14,132 bases of DNA, from assembly GCA_958427155.1 (NCBI GenBank), contig CAUABB010000014.1:1-14132 (forward strand). Reading direction: 5' to 3'. Position 1 is the stretch's first letter. Each line of letters begins with the position of its first letter. Position numbers and translations under genes: made by a program. The notes below the pieces were generated by a model, which worked only from the letters and a program-made list of their open reading frames with translations, did no database searches and was not told where the DNA came from. Positions 6,648 through 11,938 of this stretch are shown here, piece after piece. This stretch comes from an uncultured Oscillospiraceae bacterium (GTDB lineage: Bacteria > Bacillota > Clostridia > Oscillospirales > Ruminococcaceae).

Positions 6648-7375
6648 CGTCTTTCCACCGCCCTTTCAAAAACCTCTTCCAGATTGTCCGCATTAAACTG
6701 AGCTTTCAATTCATCCGGCTTTCCGGTGACTAAAAGGGTTCCATGATCAATAATCCCCACCCGATCTGACACATATTCAATTTCAAGCATATTGTGGCTT
6801 GAAATTAAAAAACTCATTCCTTCTTCATCCGCGAGGCGCCGGATCATCCTGCGGATTTCCAGCGCGTTGATAATATCCAGTCCAGATGTCGGCTCGTCCA
6901 GCATTGCAAGGGCAGGACGGGTCATAACCGCGCGGGCCAGAAGGAGCTTGCGGATCATCCCACGGGAGTAGCTGGCAACTTTATCGTTTAGGCGCTCTCC
7001 CAGATCAGCAATTTCAACTGCACGGGAAACATATTCCTCCTGCAGTTTCCGGTCGGTTGTAAAAAGAGATGCCATAAATTTAAGATATCCCTTTCCGGTC
7101 ATATTTTTATAGGCGCCGGCCTCATCCGGCAGATAGGTAATATGTTCCCGCACCCGCGCGGGTTCCCGGGTAACACTATAACCGTCAACCAAAGCATCCC
7201 CTTCGGTAGGAGTTAACAACGTTGCAATCATCCGGATCGTTGTAGTTTTTCCTGCCCCGTTTGGACCAATCAGGGCGAAAACTTCTCCCCGATTCACCTC
7301 AAAACTCACATGTTTCGCACCTTCAACTTTGGCATATTTTTTACTCAAGTTCTCCACTTTCAGTGTTACAGCCAT
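6644..7375 (-). CDS. ABC exporter ATPase, NatA/CcmA-like
   Basis: A 243-residue ATPase. Walker A is GPNGAGKTT (37-45), the signature is the NatA-style YSRGM (136-140), Walker B ends in LAMLDE (156-161), and the switch histidine is H194 in ISSHN. The Q-loop region reads YLPDEAG, a variant common in this subfamily as I recall it. The start ATG at 7375 follows an AAGGGGG site about 11 bases upstream, a weaker match than elsewhere in the window. First gene of a minus-strand operon with the permease and the dehydrogenase. It probably energises export by the adjacent ABC-2 permease. Confidence 0.92.
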   Translation of the reverse strand: MAVTLKVENLSKKYAKVEGAKHVSFEVNRGEVFALIGPNGAGKTTTIRMIATLLTPTEGDALVDGYSVTREPARVREHITYLPDEAGAYKNMTGKGYLKFMASLFTTDRKLQEEYVSRAVEIADLGERLNDKVASYSRGMIRKLLLARAVMTRPALAMLDEPTSGLDIINALEIRRMIRRLADEEGMSFLISSHNMLEIEYVSDRVGIIDHGTLLVTGKPDELKAQFNADNLEEVFERAVERR

Positions 7376-7422
7376 AGCTTGTGTGCCCCCTTTCTAATAG
7401 CTGCACCATAAAAATAACCTGC

Positions 7423-7441
7423 CTGTCAAAAAGTCCGACAG
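7423..7441. promoter_or_regulatory. Inverted repeat just downstream of the exporter promoter, candidate operator
   Basis: CTGTC and GACAG flank a 9-base centre. The repeat begins about 14 bases past the -10 on the minus strand, within the early transcribed region where a TetR- or MarR-type repressor could act on the strong promoter. The arms are only 5 bp, so chance is possible. Confidence 0.35.
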
Positions 7442-7454
7442 TTTTTCGATAACG

Positions 7455-7483
7455 ATTGTAACTCGCGTTCAATAGAATGTCAA
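7455..7483 (-). promoter_or_regulatory. Strong promoter of the NatAB-like / SDR operon
   Basis: On the minus strand a perfect TTGACA (7483-7478), a 17-base spacer and TACAAT (7460-7455). The start codon lies about 80 bases downstream. This is the best consensus promoter in the window. Confidence 0.82.
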
Positions 7484-7557
7484 TAAAATTCTGACGAAAT
7501 TTTTGGAATCAGTCCGTAAAACATCGGTATTTTTTTATAAAAACTTTACATTCAAAA

Positions 7558-7576
7558 AAACATATGACGTATGTTT
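7558..7576. promoter_or_regulatory. Palindrome upstream of the LolD-like ATPase gene, candidate operator
   Basis: Perfect 7-bp arms, AAACATA and TATGTTT, flank TGACG. It lies about 50 bases before the start codon, in the core promoter region. Two weak readings of the promoter are possible: TTTACA (7545-7550) with TATGTT (7570-7575) at a long 19-base spacing, or CATACT (7595-7600) with a poor -35 inside the palindrome. Either way a protein bound here would touch the polymerase site. Confidence 0.45.
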
Positions 7577-7628
7577 CTTCCGCATAAAACAGATCATACT
7601 AAGAGTGAGAAACAGGAGGAATTACAAA

Positions 7629-8309
7629 ATGGAAAAACTGATCCAGATGAAAGGAATTACCAAATGGTATCACAAAGGAGAAGTTCTGGTCAAGGCGCTG
7701 GACGGAGTAGACTTTTCTGTAGAAGCGGGAGATTTTACCGCAATTGTGGGAGCAAGCGGCTCTGGAAAATCCACCTTGATGAATATTATCGGCTGCCTTG
7801 ATATCCCTACTTCTGGGCAATATCAATTGGATGGAGCCGATATCTTGTCCCTCGATGAAAAAAAGCTTTCTGAAATTCGAAACAAAAAGATCGGATTTGT
7901 TTTTCAGGGATTTTATTTGATTCCCGGTCTCAACGCAGTCGAAAATGTAGAACTTCCCTTGATATACCGGGGGATGCCCCGTGCTGAAAGACGGGAGCTC
8001 GCCGCAGACGCTCTGCGAAGAGTTGGTTTGGAAAACCGGATGAACCACCGTCCAAACCAAATGTCGGGCGGGCAGCAGCAGCGGGTGGCCATTGCCCGAG
8101 CCATTGCCGCAAGACCTCCTGTTTTACTCGCTGACGAACCTACCGGAAATCTGGACAGTCGTTCGGGCAGGGAAATCATGAGAATCCTGGAAGAGCTTCA
8201 TGAAGAAGGAAAAACCATTGTGTTAATCACTCACGACTCTACGGTGGCCGCAAATGCTGGAAAGGTGTTCACTATGGCAGACGGACATTTGAGTGGTCCA
8301 ACATTTTGA
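7629..8309 (+). CDS. LolD/MacB-type ABC ATPase without an adjacent permease
   Basis: A 226-residue ATPase, the usual length for the type that partners FtsX/MacB-like permeases. The ATG at 7629 follows AGGAGGA (7615-7621). An upstream in-frame extension to 7503 is AT-rich and non-homologous, so I rejected it. Walker A is GASGSGKST (41-49), the Q-loop is Q93 in VFQGF, the signature is MSGGQQQR (145-152), Walker B is VLLADE (165-170) and the switch histidine is H202. Such ATPases drive lipoprotein or peptide extraction, or signalling, in the envelope. Normally the permease gene follows at once. Here a 169-base gap and an independently promoted glycosyltransferase follow instead, so the partner must be encoded elsewhere or has been lost. 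It is divergent from the NatAB-like operon. Confidence 0.92.
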   Translation: MEKLIQMKGITKWYHKGEVLVKALDGVDFSVEAGDFTAIVGASGSGKSTLMNIIGCLDIPTSGQYQLDGADILSLDEKKLSEIRNKKIGFVFQGFYLIPGLNAVENVELPLIYRGMPRAERRELAADALRRVGLENRMNHRPNQMSGGQQQRVAIARAIAARPPVLLADEPTGNLDSRSGREIMRILEELHEEGKTIVLITHDSTVAANAGKVFTMADGHLSGPTF

Positions 8310-8352
8310 ATTAAAAATTGTTTCATTCAAGCCAAAGAGTTACGGATTGTAA

Positions 8353-8381
8353 TTGAAATCACCGCCCTTTTGTGATAGTCT
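8353..8381 (+). promoter_or_regulatory. Promoter of the glycosyltransferase gene
   Basis: TTGAAA (8353-8358), a 17-base spacer and TAGTCT (8376-8381), with TG one base before the -10. The -35 matches five of six consensus bases and the -10 three of six. This gives a leader of about 90 bases before the TTG start. Confidence 0.5.
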
Positions 8382-8384
8382 AAA

Positions 8385-8465
8385 AGCAGAAAAAGGAACC
8401 ACTGCTTTGAGGGTTCCATAAAAATGTGCCGGTCCGCTCCAACCGAACGGACACGGATAATTGGA
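8385..8465 (+). other. Structured leader with two sets of competing hairpins
   Basis: AGCAG (8385-8389) can pair with CTGCT (8402-8406). Alternatively GGAACC (8395-8400) can pair with GGTTCC (8412-8417). The two stems overlap, so they exclude each other. Further on, GTCCG (8432-8436) can pair with CGGAC (8448-8452), or TCCAA-CCG (8438-8445) with CGG (8454-8456) and TTGGA (8461-8465). The last stem ends just before the GGGGG ribosome site. No recognised riboswitch class fits. Confidence 0.3.
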
Positions 8466-8478
8466 CGGGGGCATTTTT

Positions 8479-9645
8479 TTGAAAGTTCTCATTATTACGG
8501 CGACAATTGGCCAAGGGCACAATGCAGTTGCAAGATCTATCGCAGATGAACTCAGAGAGCGAAAAATTCCCTGCAAAGTATTAGATATGTACCGGTATTT
8601 CAGTCCGGCTCTTCAAAAAATCGTGCAGGGCGGATATTTAATTTCCATTCGTTCCGTTACCGCTATCCACGCCCGAAAAATTGGTGAAAAATATTATGAT
8701 GCTATGGAGAAAGGTTATAAACCTTTAAATGAGCACACCTTTGCCCGGGCAAAAAATCTGCCGTTCGCTCGACAGTTGAGAAAATATCTGGACGAGTACC
8801 AGCCGGATGTCATTATCTGTACGCAGGTATACTGTGTACATATTATCGATACCATTAAGTCCAAAGGATGGATTGATGTTCCTGTTTTTGGAATTGATAC
8901 TGACTTTACAGTACAGGCTCACTGGCAGGGAAATGATTACCTGGATTATATTGTCACTGCCTCGAAAGGTCTCACTGGCCAGCTTTTGGTCAAACAGGTT
9001 CCAAAAGAAAAAATTCTTCCCTTTGGCATTCCTATCAGCCCCAAATTCGGCACACATCTGGATCAAAAAGAGGCGCGGGAACTTCTCTGTTTGGATCCAG
9101 ACAAAAAAACCCTGTTGATTATGGGTGGAAGTATGGGATATGGAAATATAGATAAAACCCTGCTGGAACTTGATAGCCTTCCGTTTGATTTTCAGGCGGT
9201 TGTGGTTTGTGGAAGTAATCTCAGGATGCGGGAAAAGCTGAAAAAACTCAAGACAAAAAACCGCTTTGATATTTACGGTTTTTCTTACAATATCCCAATG
9301 ATGATGGACGCAGCCGATGTTATGATTACCAAGCCGGGAGGAATTTCCCTTTCGGAAGGACTGGCCAAGGGGGTTCCGATGGTTCTCGCCAACGCAATTC
9401 CGGGTATGGAAGACCGAAACACCGATTTTATGGTCGGTCACGGACTCGCTTTAGCGGCTTCCAAAACTTACCCGATCAAACAGGCTGTCTCTGACCTTTT
9501 CTTAAAAGAAGAGGTTGCGGACAAGATGCGCGACAACCAGAAAGAATTTGCCCATCCCAATTCAACTGCCGTTCTATGTGATTTTGTCATTGAAAAAACT
9601 CGGGAGTCAATAGAGGCAAAACGCATCGCCTCTGTTCCACGCTGA
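8479..9645 (+). CDS. GT28 glycolipid glycosyltransferase (UgtP / MGDG-synthase-like)
   Basis: A 388-residue protein. I prefer the TTG at 8479 because GGGGG (8467-8471) stands 7 bases before it and the product then begins MKVLIITATIGQGHNA, the conserved family N-terminus. A TTG at 8461 would add six residues. The N-terminal half matches the MGDG-synthase type acceptor domain (GQGHN near 11-15). The C-terminal half has the nucleotide-sugar site TKPGGISLSEGLAKGVP (about 284-300, with PGG at 286-288) of family GT28. Relatives move glucose or galactose from the UDP-sugar to diacylglycerol at the membrane face and so supply glycolipids and lipoteichoic-acid anchors. No transmembrane segment is visible, as usual for these peripheral enzymes. 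It has its own promoter, and a strong hairpin follows the stop. The exact sugar and linkage cannot be read. Confidence 0.88.
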   Translation: MKVLIITATIGQGHNAVARSIADELRERKIPCKVLDMYRYFSPALQKIVQGGYLISIRSVTAIHARKIGEKYYDAMEKGYKPLNEHTFARAKNLPFARQLRKYLDEYQPDVIICTQVYCVHIIDTIKSKGWIDVPVFGIDTDFTVQAHWQGNDYLDYIVTASKGLTGQLLVKQVPKEKILPFGIPISPKFGTHLDQKEARELLCLDPDKKTLLIMGGSMGYGNIDKTLLELDSLPFDFQAVVVCGSNLRMREKLKKLKTKNRFDIYGFSYNIPMMMDAADVMITKPGGISLSEGLAKGVPMVLANAIPGMEDRNTDFMVGHGLALAASKTYPIKQAVSDLFLKEEVADKMRDNQKEFAHPNSTAVLCDFVIEKTRESIEAKRIASVPR

Positions 9646-9678
9646 CAGAAATCCTGTTGTAAAAACACTGTTTTCGAT

Positions 9679-9718
9679 AAAATACCCGTATCCGTTAAAT
9701 CACGGATACGGGTATTTT
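9679..9718. terminator. Bidirectional terminator between glycosyltransferase and GH25 genes
   Basis: A perfect 17-bp stem (9679-9695 with 9702-9718) closes on a 6-base loop. The arms end in AAAA and TTTT, so each strand has a short U-run. It stands between two convergent genes ending at 9645 and 9764. Confidence 0.85.
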
Positions 9719-9763
9719 GGCTCCAAAGAAACTTTTCGGCGTAAAATTACGGCGTTTTTTACC

Positions 9764-10777
9764 CTATTCTGTTTTTTGTCCGTCTTCATAATCGCAAAAC
9801 GCATAGTTAAGGTCTACATTCCCGGAAATTCCGTCTACTGTACCGGCGTTTGAATGCTGCCAGATAACATAGTCGTATTCTGAACGGGGAGCCTCTGCCC
9901 AGTTTGCCGCCCAGATATCGTAATGCTGAAGCTGCGCCCATCCGGGGTGGTTGACAAGCCAGCTGTCATAGGTATAAATAATTGGCGTATACCCCGCCTC
10001 CGCAATTACCGAACAGAACGCGTCAACTACAGCTGTCAATTCCTCCTCTGAGAGTGCCTGCTGTTCATCTCCCTCAATATCAAAAGCGATAGGATAGTCA
10101 ATCATACTCCGGTAAGGTTCAAGAATCGAAAGGCAAAATTCTGCTTCCTGCTTTGCCTCCTCCGGCGTCAACGCATAACTGAAATGATAAGCGCCTACCT
10201 TCAGTCCCGCCATATTAGCGGCAAGAAGATTTTGTTCAAATTTCAGGTCTCGCTGCCCCGCTTCTTTTCCGAAACCGGTACGGAGCATCGCAAAATCATA
10301 ACCAGCAGCCTTGACTTTATTCCAATCAATATTCCCCTGGTAGACAGAGGCATCAATCCCGCTGTGAGCAGCACCGTATCGGCAGCTTGCCTTAATATCC
10401 CCCGTCATGGGCGATTCATCGCTCACACGGACATAAAGATCGTATAGTCGGTAAATGGAAGAGGAAAATTCAGCCGTGTTCCGCTCTGATTCCTCCTGAA
10501 TCAGAATCTCTTCCTCTCCGTCAAGATAATAAAACTCATAGGTGAGAACCCCTTTTCCGCCCTCCGCCTGCGCGGTAAGGGTTACGGTTTCGCCGGGAGA
10601 GGTCACCTCCCGGTCAACCGTCAAAGAAGCGGACGTAAACCGGAATTCCTCCGCCTCCCGCTGACGGGCAGCCCGAATCTGCTGACGCACAAATAAGACG
10701 CCGGCCGCACCGATGACAAGAATTACCGCCAGCGCCACCAGGATCACCCACAATTTTCTTCTGCGTTTCTGTTCCAT
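9764..10777 (-). CDS. Membrane-anchored GH25 lysozyme (muramidase)
   Basis: A 337-residue protein that starts at ATG 10777 behind GAGGTG. A GTG two codons upstream is also in frame but lies within that site. A basic N-terminus (KRRRK) leads to one membrane helix at about 9-31, so the rest is outside the cell. Residues ~45-132 form a beta-rich, Ig-like spacer (SPGETVTLTAQAEGG). Residues ~138-332 are the GH25 barrel: D142 in SGIDASVYQG, the AFDIEGD strand with D233 and E235, and the closing VDLNYAF. GH25 enzymes cut the MurNAc-GlcNAc bond of peptidoglycan. There is no cell-wall binding repeat, so location depends on the membrane anchor. It follows the VanY-type gene on the same strand. No clear promoter is visible between them, so expression may come by readthrough. 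Confidence 0.9.
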   Translation of the reverse strand: MEQKRRRKLWVILVALAVILVIGAAGVLFVRQQIRAARQREAEEFRFTSASLTVDREVTSPGETVTLTAQAEGGKGVLTYEFYYLDGEEEILIQEESERNTAEFSSSIYRLYDLYVRVSDESPMTGDIKASCRYGAAHSGIDASVYQGNIDWNKVKAAGYDFAMLRTGFGKEAGQRDLKFEQNLLAANMAGLKVGAYHFSYALTPEEAKQEAEFCLSILEPYRSMIDYPIAFDIEGDEQQALSEEELTAVVDAFCSVIAEAGYTPIIYTYDSWLVNHPGWAQLQHYDIWAANWAEAPRSEYDYVIWQHSNAGTVDGISGNVDLNYAFCDYEDGQKTE

Positions 10778-10794
10778 AAACACCTCGCTGCAGA

Positions 10795-10816
10795 CTCCCG
10801 GAGCGATACCCGGGAG
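10795..10816. repeat. GC-rich inverted repeat in the 5' leader of the GH25 gene
   Basis: CTCCCGG (10795-10801) and CCGGGAG (10810-10816) flank 8 bases. It lies 17 bases upstream of the GH25 ATG and just after the preceding terminator-like hairpin. It may stabilise a processed transcript or modulate translation. Confidence 0.5.
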
Positions 10817-10823
10817 GGATAAT

Positions 10824-10853
10824 AAAGCGGAGGCCGGCCCCGGCTTCCGCTTT
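10824..10853 (-). terminator. Terminator-like hairpin after the VanY-type gene
   Basis: A 12-bp stem with one G-U pair (10853-10842 with 10835-10824) closes on a 6-base loop, and the minus strand continues TTTATTAT. The U-run is interrupted, so termination may be partial and let some transcripts reach the GH25 gene. Confidence 0.75.
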
Positions 10854-10863
10854 TAAAATTAAT

Positions 10864-11691
10864 TTATAAACGGTTCAAAGTTTCAAGATACTCTTCCAGA
10901 CAAAGGCCGGAGTTATAAATCGCTTCCGCGTGCGCCTTGCCGACATAGCGGAAATGCCACGGCTCATACCCGATTTCGGTGATCTCCTCTTTATCCTTCG
11001 GATAACGCATGATAAAACCGTATTTGTGCGCGTTTTCCTTCAGCCATTGGGCCTCTGTAGTCTCCTCAAAAGTATCTATAATCTCTTTTCCGGAGTTCTG
11101 CCACTCCACCGAGATAATATCAACCGCCAGACCGGTATGATGCTCGCTGCAACCAGGATAGGCAATATACCGCAGGGTCATTTCCTTGGCTTCCTCATCA
11201 TTATATCCCTGTTCCTTATAATGGTTAATATGCCAGTCATAATAGGTTTGCTGCAGGGCAATTGTGCGGTAGGACGCGCGCAAAAACAAATTTTGCCCAT
11301 CCGCTTTGGCGTCTTTAAACATCTGCTCAAGTGCCGGAACAATCCGGGAATCCACTTTCATATCGTCAAGCGCCGGAATATCGGCGTAATTTCCGGTGAT
11401 GTCGGTTAATTCCACCTCAAAATCCTCCGGGAGCGGATGATCCGGATTCGCCAAAATCAGCTGCCAGCTGTCATCCGGATCCGAAATGACGCTGCTGACC
11501 GAAGAGTCGGATGAGGATGAACTGCTTTGAGAGCTTGACTGAGACTCACTGGACAGAGAGGACTCCCCTCCGTTTCCCCGATTTCCCACCATAAAGACAA
11601 CTGCGATAACGGCTGAGATCAGTGCGATCACCAACACTGCGGCAAGAACAATATTTTTTATCTTCAGACGGCGTTTTTTTCTACGCGTCAT
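10864..11691 (-). CDS. VanY-type (M15B) D-alanyl-D-alanine carboxypeptidase, membrane anchored
   Basis: A 275-residue protein that starts at ATG 11691 behind AAGGGGG. A strongly basic N-terminus (RRKKRR) precedes one membrane helix at about 13-35, followed by a serine-rich linker (about 44-70, some 20 Ser) that spans the wall. The catalytic domain follows. It has the zinc motif SEHHTGLAVD (182-191, H184 and D191), the catalytic E243 and the third zinc ligand H246 in YEPWHFRYVG. Enzymes of this group remove the terminal D-Ala from peptidoglycan stem peptides. There is no van resistance cluster around it, so a housekeeping wall-trimming role is more likely than glycopeptide resistance. It stands upstream of the GH25 lysozyme, with which it shares the same topology. 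Confidence 0.92.
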   Translation of the reverse strand: MTRRKKRRLKIKNIVLAAVLVIALISAVIAVVFMVGNRGNGGESSLSSESQSSSQSSSSSSDSSVSSVISDPDDSWQLILANPDHPLPEDFEVELTDITGNYADIPALDDMKVDSRIVPALEQMFKDAKADGQNLFLRASYRTIALQQTYYDWHINHYKEQGYNDEEAKEMTLRYIAYPGCSEHHTGLAVDIISVEWQNSGKEIIDTFEETTEAQWLKENAHKYGFIMRYPKDKEEITEIGYEPWHFRYVGKAHAEAIYNSGLCLEEYLETLNRL

Positions 11692-11740
11692 TTTAATCCC
11701 CCTTTAAAGGCAACAATTTTCCAAAAAACACTCTTTTTCG

Positions 11741-11769
11741 AGTATAGCACATTCCCCACAGAATGACAA
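11741..11769 (-). promoter_or_regulatory. Promoter of the VanY-type gene
   Basis: On the minus strand TTGTCA (11769-11764), a 17-base spacer and TATACT (11746-11741), with TG one base before the -10. The start codon is about 50 bases downstream. Confidence 0.75.
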
Positions 11770-11858
11770 GGAAAGTGAGGCGGAATCCTCCTTTGATTTA
11801 AAAGCAGGGAATTGTGTTATTTTTCAGCGGAATACTGTCTTTTTTTATCAAGAAGCTG

Positions 11859-11867
11859 TGCTATAAT
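11859..11867 (+). promoter_or_regulatory. Extended -10 promoter of the glycyl-radical enzyme gene
   Basis: TGCTATAAT, with a perfect -10 at 11862-11867. The -35 region is only a T-run. The promoter is divergent from the VanY promoter and leaves a leader of about 65 bases. Confidence 0.6.
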
Positions 11868-11938
11868 GACGGTGAATTAAAAAGGCTGTTTTAAGGAGCC
11901 GGATTTCTATTGGAAATATGATAAAGGAAGGCGACGGA

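Noticed and set aside
7503..7628. 42-codon N-terminal extension of the LolD-like ATPase
   Set aside because: It reads through the AT-rich promoter region and the palindrome, is unlike any ATPase N-terminus, and a strong AGGAGGA stands before the ATG at 7629.
8725..9441. 238-codon open frame on the minus strand
   Set aside because: It is antisense to the GT28 glycosyltransferase and has no domain or ribosome-site support.
10864..11691. Glycopeptide-resistance gene vanY
   Set aside because: The family is right, but there is no vanRS, vanHAX or ligase nearby, so a resistance role is not supported by the window.
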